DNA of 64,000 bases from Ruminococcus sp. (GTDB lineage Bacteria; Bacillota; Clostridia; Oscillospirales; Ruminococcaceae): NCBI GenBank assembly GCA_021201755.1, contig JAJQEI010000016.1, positions 18,444 to 82,443 on the forward strand. The letters are read 5' to 3'. The notes under the pieces are model-generated. The model was given only the letters and a program-made list of their open reading frames with translations. It did not search any database and was not told where the DNA came from. The stretch's first letter is position 1, and the number at the start of each line of letters is the position of its first letter. Positions 25,010 through 33,804 of the stretch are shown here, one piece after another. Both the position numbers and the translations under genes were made by a program.

Positions 25010-27101
25010 TTATTCTGTATACGGTAATGCATCAATGAGTTGTACTTGGAACTTGAGCAATATCAATGCATCGTCTCCATCTACACTGTTGCTTTCATTT
25101 ACATCAGCATTATACCAAGCCTCATCAGTCAGTGACACGCTGCCAGAAACATATTTATTCAATTTTATAACATCAGCCAGACTAACCGTACCGTCTAAAT
25201 TGACATCGCCAATTGTCGTTGCAAAACTATCTTTATCATCAGCTGTGGTTGAAGTTGTTGTCGTCATCGTTGTTATAGACGTCGTACCAGAACCTGTCTC
25301 AGTGGTAGAATCCATACCCGAGTTGGTAGTTGTTGTCTCTGAGGAATCTGTAGAATTGGTGTCATCCGTAGTAGAATCCGGCGGTGTTGGTCTGTCATCC
25401 GTTGTCGTAGTCGTTTCACTGCTCGAGTCGTCCGAATCTAATGTACTGTCTGTTGTTGTGGTTTTGGTTGTATCTGAAGAATCCGTGCTGTCCGAAGTGG
25501 GATCCGGTGGTGTTGGTCTGTCATTTGTTGTCATAGTCGTTTCACTGCTCAAGTTGTCCGAATCTGACGTGCCGCTTGCTGTTGTTGTGGTTTCAGTTGT
25601 ATCTGTGGAGTCTGTGCTGTCCGAAGTAGAATCCGGAGGTGTCGGTCTATCATCTTCACTTGTTACTGTTGTATCGTTCGAATCAGATGTTGCATCCATT
25701 GTTGCCGTCGTTGTCGTTGTCTCATTATCGTCTGTTACAGTTGTAGTAGTTGTTGTTGTCGTCGAAGTGCTATCTTCAGACAATACTGTACCATCTGCCA
25801 GAGTAATGGTATAACCATTATAAATGATTGTGCCATAATTTTCTAGTGATGTAATAGTGCAGTCACCGGTCAATTCCCATGTACTTGTTTCATCAATGGT
25901 AACTACAGCGTTATTCGATACTGCCGTTCCACCTTCTGCGTTCTCTACAATATTGATTGTACCAGTGAAATAACTGCCATTTTCCAGAGTCATATCCAAT
26001 GTAGAAATGGTATCTACTACAATGTCACCCTCAAATACTTGACCATCAGCGATAAATTCTACATTACCGCCGTTTGAACCAGCTGTACCCCATCCATGAC
26101 TAGCATCATTTCCCAATACGCTGAGGAAATAGTATCCGTCAGCAGTTTCATTGTTTGTAATCTCTACACTTGACAAATAGATTGTGCAAGCCGTATTGGT
26201 TACGTGAATCACATCACCGTTGTTGCTAGTCAGTGTACCACCTTTCATAGAGAAAGAGGAGGTACCCTCGTCAGCATCGCCGGATTGGGATTGATAAATA
26301 AAAATAGTGTGGACATTTTCATCAGAGCTTGTGCCCTTTTCATCGTCCATATTGCCATAAACGTCGCAATTTTCCAACGTGACAGAGTTATCACCTTCCA
26401 CAACAATTGCTTCAGAATTGTTTGCTGTGAGTTCTGCATTAGAAACAGTGATATCCGCTGTGGAGTAAACCGCAGGTGAATTATACCCATATGTGGTATA
26501 AATACCACCATCTACAACAATGGTTCCACCGCCACGGTCAGAACGAATTGCTGCTGCGGAACTTCCTTGGGTTGTAACATCCAAATCGTAGGCATACAAT
26601 GTGCCACCACCGGTAACCATAATACCACCAGAATTGTTTTGAGAGGTGCTGATGGTAGAATTAGAAATTGTGATAACGCTTTCGCCATAGTTATAGACAC
26701 CGTTGCCACCAGAAGCATTTGTCGTAACATCTGCACCACTAATGGTTACGTTTGCACCATTTAGTGCCAAAATAGCGGCATTCATGCCATAGAAATCACC
26801 AGCTTCTGTGTCAACCGTAATATCCTCCAATGTAACAGTTGCACCATCAATCAACAATGCATTTTCGTCAGACGTGGAAGAATCATAAGATGTTCCAGAA
26901 TAAGTACCGTCAGAGGAGATAGTCGTTGCAGCTGTACCCGTGTAACCGGAGGAACTACTACTTCCGCCTCCGCCACTGCCGCTACTACTGCCGCCACCAT
27001 CATCACCGGGGGGCAGCATAAACTGAAACGCACACTGCACTTTGGCAGAGTAGCACTGTGGACAAGATACAAGCGAAAATTTTCTTTTGATACTTACGCA
27101 T
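25010..27101 (-). CDS. Beta-helix dockerin protein, frameshifted after the signal peptide
   Basis: From ATG 27101 (GAAAGGAG upstream) a typical signal peptide reads MRKYQKKIFACILSTVLL and ends VSVYAAP; it then hits stops in a run of six C (about 27009-27014). The frame one base away is open for about 670 codons. One C fewer would join them as AAPGDDGGG. The mature part has a Gly/Ser start, then about 350 residues of right-handed beta-helix turns (INAAILALNGANVTISGADV-like repeats, VTTNASGGNGVYNYGE, ISNSTISTSQNNSGGI), a long Thr/Ser linker with repeated DRPTPPD units, and a dockerin (DVNLDGTVSLADVIKLNK; DVNESNSVDGDDALILLK). Beta-helices often bind or cut polysaccharide; no catalytic residues are evident. 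Confidence 0.75.
25371..25660. repeat. Imperfect tandem repeats in the beta-helix linker
   Basis: Three copies of a unit of about 126-129 bases (starts near 25371, 25497 and 25626), each encoding DRPTPPD followed by a Ser/Thr/Asp stretch of about 36 residues. Confidence 0.8.
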
Positions 27102-27389
27102 ACATAGGGCTCCTTTCAATTTCAATCATTCAGAGTTACTTGAAATGAGTAACTGAGGCGTTGTTCCTATATTTTTAATTATAGCGATGATTCTTGAAAT
27201 ATTCTTGAAAATTTCGATGTTTTACAAAAAAATAACAAATATTTTTCGATAGAAAACATTAAAATATCAAATTATAACGACAATGCAGACGAAGTTCCCT
27301 ACACTATGCGTAACTTTAAATCACACTTGCATTTTCCGAAATAAAATGTTATAATAAAGGAAAGTTTCACTTGAAATCGAGGGGTACAT
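27102..27389. other. Divergent intergenic region
   Basis: Contains AGTTAC-N9-GTAACT (about 27134-27154), a dyad in front of the beta-helix gene, and the rightward promoter at 27327-27355. Otherwise A/T-rich with no gene. Confidence 0.45.
27327..27355 (+). promoter_or_regulatory. Promoter for the small gene at 27390
   Basis: TTGCAT (27327-27332), 17-base spacer, TATAAT (27350-27355). Confidence 0.75.
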
Positions 27390-27641
27390 ATGCAAACAAA
27401 AGACACTTTTCTCAGTTTCTACTTGTTGTCCAAAGAGGAACGTACAAAAATTATCAAAACCTTTCAGCTGAATTTATGGGAAAAATTGAACTTTGCCGAC
27501 ACATTGCAAAAAAATCCAGCAATGCAAAAGAAAATGGAGCAGCTGTTAATATCGCAGCTAAACGAGCTTTGGCGGAAAAGTCATACGTCACTGCCGGAGT
27601 TATTAAAAAAACTGGAACATATGTGCGATAATCAACGGTAA
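27390..27641 (+). CDS. Small helical protein, possibly the N-terminus of the Sel1 gene
   Basis: 83 residues, all helical and charged (YLLSKEERTKIIKTFQLNL, QKKMEQLLISQLNELW). GAGGGG precedes ATG 27390 and a good promoter lies 35 bases upstream. It ends at TAA 27639-27641. The next frame, which encodes the Sel1 repeats, becomes open at 27632, just before this stop, and stays open to 28288. A single indel in 27632-27641 would fuse the two into one gene of about 300 codons. Either it is a separate small gene or the front half of a frameshifted one. No family recognised. Confidence 0.5.
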   Translation: MQTKDTFLSFYLLSKEERTKIIKTFQLNLWEKLNFADTLQKNPAMQKKMEQLLISQLNELWRKSHTSLPELLKKLEHMCDNQR

Positions 27642-27772
27642 ATCATGAAGAGAAAAAGGATACCATAAAACAAGCGAACTCATGCGATTCTGATAAACAA
27701 GAACAAAAAGGCAGTGAAAAATCTATCAATGCATATCACACTACGTCAATTAAACAAAAAGAAGAAAAGGAT

Positions 27773-28288
27773 ATGTTGAAGCCTTTAGAAACGGTTGCAT
27801 CGATAGAAAAAGAGCAGGATGCACAACCAGAAAATTTAAAAATATCACAAGGCAAATCCAGTCCAACAGAGGTATTCTTACAGTTAAAAGCCGATGTAGC
27901 ACAAAATGCAGATGCAGATACACAGAATAAACTTGGTTATTGCTACTATTACGGAAAAGGTGTAGCGAAAAATCTAGTCGAAGCTGCCATGTGCTATCGA
28001 AAAGCCGCCGAACAGGATGATGCTGTCGGACAATATAACCTAGGCTATTGCTATTATTTTGGGAAAGGACTGATTCAAAATTTTAGTGCAGCGGAACGAT
28101 GGTTTTGGAAAGCGGCAAATCAAGGGCACGCAAATGGACAATATTTTCTCGGCGAATGTTATTACTATGGGAATGGCATCAAACAAGACTATAAAATAGC
28201 TGTGTATTGGTATCAAAAAGCAGCAAAACAAGGTCACAAGGAAGCGCAAAATATGCTAAAATCGAGGAAATTAAAGCGATTTCTCTAG
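27773..28288 (+). CDS. Sel1-like (TPR) repeat protein
   Basis: 171 residues from ATG 27773, or longer: the frame is open back to 27632 with no good start or ribosome site, which suggests loss of its front. Three Sel1 repeats are clear: NKLGYCYYYGKGVAKNLVEA, YNLGYCYYFGKGLIQNFSAA and YFLGECYYYGNGIKQDYKIA, each followed by the A-xWyxKAAxQGH helix. Sel1 repeats form superhelical scaffolds for protein contacts. There is no signal peptide, so it is cytoplasmic as read. Function unknown. Confidence 0.7.
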   Translation: MLKPLETVASIEKEQDAQPENLKISQGKSSPTEVFLQLKADVAQNADADTQNKLGYCYYYGKGVAKNLVEAAMCYRKAAEQDDAVGQYNLGYCYYFGKGLIQNFSAAERWFWKAANQGHANGQYFLGECYYYGNGIKQDYKIAVYWYQKAAKQGHKEAQNMLKSRKLKRFL

Positions 28289-28325
28289 ACAATATTTATC
28301 GCCAAAGCGCAACAGAAATATATTT

Positions 28326-28643
28326 TCATAGTAACGCATGAATACACTTCAAGCGGAAATTATCTCCTAGTTCTGGAAACAGTGTTGCCAGCCGAGAGGG
28401 AATTGCGATTAAATCTTCTTTTTGCTTATGTGTCAAGTGCTTCAAACGATATTCCAATTTTTGTGCATTCGAACGTGTTTCGGTTTCCCATACACAAAGA
28501 ACTTCCTCCGGTGGATGACTGCGTGTATATTTCGCTCCACCAGATTCTGCACCACAGTGCTGTCGAAATCGCCGTGAAAAATCAGTGGTAATGCCAGTAT
28601 AAATAGAATTTCCCTTACAGCGCAACATATAAATCTGATATAT
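28326..28643 (-). pseudogene. GIY-YIG nuclease with a probably lost start codon
   Basis: The protein is a UPF0213/YhbQ-type GIY-YIG protein: IYQIYMLRCKGNSIYTG is the GIY...YIG strand pair, then ITTDFSRRFRQH and the C-terminal NAQKLEYRLKHLT helix with the catalytic Glu. The first beta strand (IYQIY) is encoded before the only available ATG (28628). GAGGAAA lies at normal distance before codon ATA at 28643-28641, exactly where ATG would be expected. ATG to ATA is one G-to-A change. Starting at 28628 would remove the first Tyr strand. So the gene is probably inactive or poorly translated. The family's cellular role is not known. Confidence 0.65.
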
Positions 28644-28803
28644 CTAATTTCCTCTATTCCCACTGTGATTTTTTACCCCGATGTACTTCTTTTTATTATA
28701 CCACAAATTCATATCCTTTGCAAATGTTCGAAAATGCGCATATTTTTGTGAAAAGTGCTATTTTTTCATTCAATGGAAAAGTGTTTTTTTCAAAATTCTT
28801 CTG

Positions 28804-28832
28804 TTTACAAGGCATAAAAAATATGTTATAAT
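28804..28832 (+). promoter_or_regulatory. Promoter for the Wzz-like gene
   Basis: TTTACA (28804-28809), 17-base spacer, TATAAT (28827-28832), with an 85-base leader. Confidence 0.75.
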
Positions 28833-28917
28833 ATTAAAGTATATCTAACCGATCTATGTCGACGCACAAAAATTTGTGACAGACCAGAATTTTTATGAAT
28901 GAGGTGTTTCTTTTAAA

Positions 28918-30438
28918 ATGAATACAAAAGAGAAAATAAAAGAACGGGAAGACGCAGTCTCGCAAGCACAAGAGGATACGATTACAATACCGGTAGTTGA
29001 AATTTTTCGACAAATCCGAAAATATTTCTTAATATGGGTGATTCTTGCAGTGGTATGTAGCGCACTCGTGTTTAGTATATCCCTGTGGAAAAGCGCCAGC
29101 TCCACAATGCCGCTAACCGCCATGGTAGGATTCTATTACGATGGCATTGAATTAGGGCTCGACCCCAATGGAAACGAGTTCAATGGAAATTCTATCAAGA
29201 ATGACACTGTTATACAGACAACAATCACTGAAATGGGCATTGATTCTACCTTGTTAGAAACGATTCGCAATAGCATTAGCGTTTCCGGCGTTATTCCTAG
29301 TGATACAATCGATGAAATCATTGCTTATAAGAGTATTTTCTATGAAAACTACTCTATAAATTCGGCACAAGAATTGATGAATGTTTCTTATTATTCATCG
29401 ACCTTTATCATAGAATTTGATTATTCCCAAACAGGATTATCACGCTCTAAGGCTGCTAATTTTCTCAATAGTATGTTGAACAACTACAAAACCTATTTCA
29501 TGCAAATTTATAATACAAGCGAAGCTTTCGGTCAAGTACTGACTGTCATTGATTATATCGATTATGACTATGCACAAATAATTGATATATTCAGTAATAC
29601 GCTGACATCGTTAAAAAACTACGTGGACACACTGATTGATGAAGACATATCGAGATTTCGGTCATCTGAAACCGGCTACAGCTTTTTTGACCTGAGTAAA
29701 TCAATTAACATGCTACAAACAGTAGACGTACCAAATTTGTCTTCCTATATCCAAGCAAACAATATCACGAATGATAAGGACGCTTTGATCACCTATTATG
29801 AATATTGTATTGAAACGTCTACTCGTTCTCTTAAGTCTGCACAGAAAAATTTAGATACTATCGTAGATTCCATCGAAAACTACCAAAAGGATTCTATTTT
29901 GATAATGAACTCTAATGATGATACTTCTACGACGCTAACACAAACTTCTGATGCATATGATAACCTGATTGAACAAAAAATCAGTGCCCAATCCATAGTA
30001 TCTAGTTATGAAGCACAAATCTCCGAATATGAATCAAGACTATCGAAAATCAAGAAAGGTACTGTCGCTACTTCAGTCGAAATGGAAAAAGCTGATGCGC
30101 TAATAGAAGATCTTTTCACCAAAATCAACGATATTATTGATACTGTTAATGCTACTTCCAATGAGTACTATGAAACCATTGTTTTGACAGATTCTTATAA
30201 AGTTCTCGTTCCAGCAAGCAGTTCTCTATCCAGTACAAGTTCCAACGCAATTTCCAGTATGATGCATCCTCTGTTGATTATCGAAGTTCTTTTGGTTGTA
30301 GTTTACCTTGTCTTTGCTACAGTTCGTGCATTTATCGTTACACATCGCAAAATCGTATTGTCAAACGCAATTGGAGAAGATGACAGCGATGAGGAAACAG
30401 ATGATGACACAGAAGAAGAGACAAAAAAGAAATCCTAA
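28918..30438 (+). CDS. Wzz-like membrane protein (chain-length type)
   Basis: 506 residues with the two-helix layout of polysaccharide co-polymerases: a short cytoplasmic start (TIPVVEIFRQIRKYF), helix 1 at about 38-58 (LIWVILAVVCSALVFSISLW), a large outside domain of about 380 residues with a coiled-coil stretch (TSTRSLKSAQKNLDTIVDS, EKISAQSIVSSYEAQISEYESRL-like region), helix 2 at about 447-470 (PLLIIEVLLVVVYLVFATV) and an acidic tail (EEDDDTEEETKKKS-like). No ATPase domain is present. Such proteins set chain length or assist export of surface polysaccharide, but no other polysaccharide genes adjoin it. The role is inferred from topology only. Confidence 0.6.
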   Translation: MNTKEKIKEREDAVSQAQEDTITIPVVEIFRQIRKYFLIWVILAVVCSALVFSISLWKSASSTMPLTAMVGFYYDGIELGLDPNGNEFNGNSIKNDTVIQTTITEMGIDSTLLETIRNSISVSGVIPSDTIDEIIAYKSIFYENYSINSAQELMNVSYYSSTFIIEFDYSQTGLSRSKAANFLNSMLNNYKTYFMQIYNTSEAFGQVLTVIDYIDYDYAQIIDIFSNTLTSLKNYVDTLIDEDISRFRSSETGYSFFDLSKSINMLQTVDVPNLSSYIQANNITNDKDALITYYEYCIETSTRSLKSAQKNLDTIVDSIENYQKDSILIMNSNDDTSTTLTQTSDAYDNLIEQKISAQSIVSSYEAQISEYESRLSKIKKGTVATSVEMEKADALIEDLFTKINDIIDTVNATSNEYYETIVLTDSYKVLVPASSSLSSTSSNAISSMMHPLLIIEVLLVVVYLVFATVRAFIVTHRKIVLSNAIGEDDSDEETDDDTEEETKKKS

Positions 30439-30467
30439 ACAAACACATTTTTATTCCTCATAAAAGA

Positions 30468-30508
30468 AAAAATCCTCTTACAGTTATTAGATCTGCAAGA
30501 GGATTTTT
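30468..30508. terminator. Bidirectional terminator between Wzz-like and GH25 genes
   Basis: AAAATCCTCTTACAG pairs with CTGCAAGAGGATTTT with one mismatch and T runs on both strands. Confidence 0.85.
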
Positions 30509-30529
30509 CATATGTAGAATTTATCTTAC

Positions 30530-31714
30530 TTAGAACCCGTTCAAACCGGCATTCGTCATAATGCTTGGATAATATTTGTAACTGTAGTCTCCATCTACAT
30601 TACCGGAAATGCCGTTGTACGATGCTGAACTGGTATATTGCCAAATACCATAGCTAGTCTTGCTATACGAAGGTGAGCTAACACCAAAATGTGATACCCA
30701 AATATCGTACTCTTCCAAAACAGACTGGTTAACGTAGTTGTTTAAGAAGCTAGCATAGCTGTACAAACAGATGTAATATCCTTGATCCTCCATCGCCTTA
30801 CAAAAAGTTTCGATGATATTGGAAATTTGTGTTTTGGTCAAAGACAGCTGACATTCCGCTTCAATGTCAAATACCAATGGATATTCAAACTGATAACCCT
30901 CAATAACCTGCGAGAATACAGCAGCTTCCTGTGCAGCCTCTGATACGGTTGTGGCATAGCTGAACCAATATGCACCACAAGCAATGCCGTTTGCCTGTGC
31001 ATTTTTCATGTTCTGGTCAAAATAAGGATCTTCTTGGCTGGCATATTTGCCATAACCGGCACGGATAATCGCAAATTCAACACCATCTGCTTTGGCTTTT
31101 GCCCAGTCCACATTCCCTTGATACTTCGAAACATCTACACCATAATAGATGCTTTTCGATGCCCATGCACCGGTAAGTGCCTCGGTGGTAGTCGTTATTG
31201 TCGTTGTCGTGGTGGTAGTCGTCGTAGTAGTTGTTGTCGTTGTCGTGGTGGTAGTCGTCGTAGTAGTTGTTGTCGTTGTCGTTGTCGTAGTAGTTGTTGC
31301 GGTCGCTAACGGAGTAATATCTGTAACATTCATAACTTGAATCCATGACGCAATAAAGTCAGATGCCTCTGCTGGAAATAAGCCGGTAGCGGAAACATCT
31401 GCGCTCCATGTCATCAACAAATAAGCATCTTGTGCATCCAAATCACCAGACAAATTGACGTCCAATAATTCTTGATAAGTTGCAGACAGCACTTGTTCAA
31501 GTCCAGAAGAAATTTCTGAAAAAGCACACTGCGTCAAATAAGCCAATTGAATACTGCTCGGATCTGCCCCCTCGATTGCGGCATCATAAGCATACTCCAC
31601 TGCTTCATCTTCTTCCCCAGAAGCATAGAGCTTCGCATTCTGTGCAAATATGCCACTACACCCTAATGCTGCAGCAGTGAGAATGCCAATTAATTTACGG
31701 ATTTTTTTTTGCAT
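30530..31714 (-). CDS. Secreted GH25 lysozyme with a half-dockerin and poly-Thr linker
   Basis: 394 residues, signal to about residue 32. Residues 60-130 include one calcium-loop repeat of dockerin type, DVNLSGDLDAQDAYLLMTWS, with a weaker AYLTQCAFSEISSG before it: half, or a decayed, dockerin. A nearly pure Thr stretch of about 38 residues follows. Residues 185-394 are GH25 muramidase: YGVDVSKYQGNVDWAKAKA (catalytic Asp), FAIIRAGYG, CGAYWFSYA, YPLVFDIEAE (catalytic Asp/Glu) and YDIWVSHFG, YGIWQYTSS. It would cleave peptidoglycan between MurNAc and GlcNAc, for wall remodelling or against other bacteria. GGGAGG precedes the ATG. Confidence 0.9.
   Translation of the reverse strand: MQKKIRKLIGILTAAALGCSGIFAQNAKLYASGEEDEAVEYAYDAAIEGADPSSIQLAYLTQCAFSEISSGLEQVLSATYQELLDVNLSGDLDAQDAYLLMTWSADVSATGLFPAEASDFIASWIQVMNVTDITPLATATTTTTTTTTTTTTTTTTTTTTTTTTTTTTTTTTITTTTEALTGAWASKSIYYGVDVSKYQGNVDWAKAKADGVEFAIIRAGYGKYASQEDPYFDQNMKNAQANGIACGAYWFSYATTVSEAAQEAAVFSQVIEGYQFEYPLVFDIEAECQLSLTKTQISNIIETFCKAMEDQGYYICLYSYASFLNNYVNQSVLEEYDIWVSHFGVSSPSYSKTSYGIWQYTSSASYNGISGNVDGDYSYKYYPSIMTNAGLNGF
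31203..31300. repeat. 36-base tandem repeat coding poly-Thr
   Basis: Two perfect 36-base units (31203-31238, 31239-31274) and a partial third. Each encodes 12 Thr in the lysozyme linker using mixed ACN codons. The copy number can change without breaking the frame. Confidence 0.88.
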
Positions 31715-31840
31715 GACAATAGTACCTCCCTGTCACTGTTGGAAAGCATGGTAACATATGCATCTTACAACATGAAATACGCATGCTTTCATAGAAAATT
31801 ACGATTGTGGATGAAAGTAATTAAGTGCCCCGTCCAATCA

Positions 31841-32131
31841 TCAAATGCGCCACAGCCATATAAAAATGGCAATCAAGAGAATCTGAATCATAGCAAGCAG
31901 TAGAAACCCATATTGGAAATACCAGTGCCTTGTTTTGTGACGAAACGCTCACATACCTAAAGTCCCACCAATTCCACCACCGCAAATTGCTACTAAAAAC
32001 AATGTACGCTCTGAAATACGCCATGCTTTCTTTCTCGCACGGTGCTTGTCTATACCCATTAGTATAAACGAAATCAAGCTTATGCCAACAACATATGCCA
32101 ATAGCAGCAAAATTTTATCATTTTGTTCCAT
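31841..32131 (-). pseudogene. DUF1294 membrane protein with an in-frame TGA
   Basis: From ATG 32131 the frame reads a DUF1294 protein: hydrophobic helix LLLLAYVVGISLISFILMG, then the hallmark MGIDKHRARKKAWRISE, LFLVAICGGGIGGTLGM. A TGA at 31949-31951 follows, and the same frame continues AFRHKTRHWYFQYGF and a last helix to the stop at 31841. The family has R/W/F-xxRHKTxHxxF at this point, so the stop replaces one residue within a conserved motif. Members are small membrane proteins of unknown function. The last third, including one helix, would be lost. Confidence 0.78.
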
Positions 32132-32204
32132 CTTTTTATTCCCCACACTTTCATCTATCGTGAAATAAGAGCAATTCACATTCCCTATTTCGATTCGCAG
32201 CCTT

Positions 32205-32729
32205 TTATGCCTCCCTGACATCTTTATCCAATTGCAACCGAAGCTGTGGCGATAATGCAGCATGGATAGCCTCTATCATTTTCTTATTTGGAGTAAATAC
32301 AAGCCGTGTTTCGCCATACTCCTCCGTGGTCAAATCGGCATAATATGCACCCTCGCCAGTATTGTCCGAACAAAGCACAAGCGTAGCATCTGGTTTATCT
32401 GCCACATCGTCATCATAAGAACCAAACACTTCAAATGCAGCAATATTCACGGTAATCAAATGCACACGCTTTCGCTGATCAATAATCTTGTCCACGTCAA
32501 GCTCGTCATTTGTCACAGCATACTCATACTCTACCCGTAGTCCAGTGAGCAAATAATATCCACCGTAAATGATAGCAACAGTGATAAACAAAATAAACAA
32601 GTTAATCACCAATGAAAGCCAGACTGACACTGCACTAAGCAATACAATCGCCACTATAATTCCGGCGCGCTTCATGCGATCTTGGGAATCAGGCCATTTT
32701 TTTACTAAGTATTCTGCAAAATTATCCAT
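32205..32729 (-). CDS. DUF6106-like two-helix membrane protein
   Basis: About 174 residues from MDNFAEYLVKKW. Two adjacent hydrophobic helices at roughly 25-65 (IIVAIVLLSAVSVWLSLVI and LFILFITVAIIYGGYYLL) are followed by a soluble part: VEYEYAVTNDELDVDKIIDQRKR, then FEVFGSYDDDVA and ETRLVFTPNKKMIEAI. The pattern of a helix pair plus an EYEYxxTNxELDIDKI segment resembles DUF6106, a family typical of Ruminococcaceae; this rests on memory of the pattern. AAAAGGAG lies 12 bases before ATG 32729; ATG 32753 is an alternative. Function unknown. Confidence 0.65.
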   Translation of the reverse strand: MDNFAEYLVKKWPDSQDRMKRAGIIVAIVLLSAVSVWLSLVINLFILFITVAIIYGGYYLLTGLRVEYEYAVTNDELDVDKIIDQRKRVHLITVNIAAFEVFGSYDDDVADKPDATLVLCSDNTGEGAYYADLTTEEYGETRLVFTPNKKMIEAIHAALSPQLRLQLDKDVREA

Positions 32730-33018
32730 GATATTCTTTGGCTCCTTTTCCATTTTAGCACATCGCTTTTTACGAAAAAAATAAATCGCATACAAAAAGT
32801 TGTGTGCATAATCCCTACAATCCTTCATTTATTATAACACAGCCATTCAAAAAACGCAAGTGAAAATACAAAAAAGTTTGGCAAAATGCAAATTTTACAA
32901 AATATCTAAAATTTTTTTCTAGGAATCGCTTTCCATCGCAAAAGAAATATGGTATAATAAGTGCATTATCGATATAATTTTTGCTTTTTATCTCATAAAA
33001 AGGAGTGCCATTACATCT

Positions 33019-33804
33019 ATGAAAGTTGTTTTGCTTGCGCACACACCAGATCCTGAACAAACAATCGCTGCTTCGGCAAGACTTTGTTATTCCGACACCG
33101 ATATAGAGTCCCTGCGGGAATCCATCTCGCTGGAACGGGCGAAAGGACTTGTGCAAATGCTAGACGGATACGGTCACGAAAGTCCAGTAGAACACGTCAC
33201 ATTTACATTTGGAATTGAAGGTGTCTCTCGTTCATTTTTGGCGCAAATCACACGTCATCGAATTGCATCGTTTTCTGTGCAAAGCCAACGATATGTCCGG
33301 CAGGAAAATTTCGTCTACATCACTCCGCCTGCTATAGAAAGCGAGCCGGAATTATTGAAAATCTATGAAGCGTCCATGCAATCAGTTGTAGAGAACTATA
33401 ACCGTCTGGCGGATGCACTGGAAGCAAAATATATACCAGAATTTTTGGCTCAAGGTTTCTCTGAAAAAATCGCACGCAATCGTGCAGAAAAAAAAGCCAT
33501 CGAAGATGCACGTTATATACTCCCAAACGCTTGTGAAACAAAAATGATTGTGACAATGAACATCCGCAGTCTGCGAAATTTTTTTCGTCTGCGCTGCTGC
33601 AATCGGGCACAATGGGAAATCCGAGCCGTAGCAAACGAAATGTTCCGGCTTTGCTATCAAGTGTCGCCAATTTTGTTTCAAAACGTCGGACCGTCCTGTA
33701 TTTGTGGCAATTGCACAGAAGGAAAAATGACTTGTGGCAAGGCACAGGAGGTACGGGAAAAATTTAAAAAAATGCGAGGCGAGCTGCAAAGTGAACAAGA
33801 ATAA
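33019..33804 (+). CDS. thyX: Flavin-dependent thymidylate synthase
   Basis: 261 residues. The ThyX signature RHR-x5-S-x2-S-x-R is present as RHRIASFSVQSQRY, after GHESPVEHVTFTFGIEGVSRSF. ARYILPNACETKMIVTMNIRSLRNFFRLRCC is the conserved C-terminal FAD and substrate region (given here in part: ILPNACETK, SLRNFFRLRCC). ThyX methylates dUMP to dTMP with methylene-THF, FAD and NADPH and replaces ThyA in many anaerobes. The C-terminal CICGNCTEGKMTCGKA adds four Cys beyond the core, possibly for a metal. It overlaps tmk by 14 bases, so the two steps to dTDP are co-expressed. Confidence 0.95.
   Translation: MKVVLLAHTPDPEQTIAASARLCYSDTDIESLRESISLERAKGLVQMLDGYGHESPVEHVTFTFGIEGVSRSFLAQITRHRIASFSVQSQRYVRQENFVYITPPAIESEPELLKIYEASMQSVVENYNRLADALEAKYIPEFLAQGFSEKIARNRAEKKAIEDARYILPNACETKMIVTMNIRSLRNFFRLRCCNRAQWEIRAVANEMFRLCYQVSPILFQNVGPSCICGNCTEGKMTCGKAQEVREKFKKMRGELQSEQE

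Noticed and set aside
25035..25814. Long plus-strand open frame rich in Val/Ser opposite the beta-helix linker
   Set aside because: It is the antisense of a Thr/Ser-coding repeat; no ribosome site or promoter. The same holds for 13595-13945 and 31149-31340.
27371..27631. Alternative frame overlapping the small gene at 27390
   Set aside because: It lacks a ribosome site and has a composition unlike a folded protein; the 27390 frame has both promoter and ribosome site.
31203..31300. CRISPR-like repeats
   Set aside because: The units are directly adjacent with no spacers and encode poly-Thr in frame with the lysozyme. No CRISPR array or cas gene was seen anywhere.
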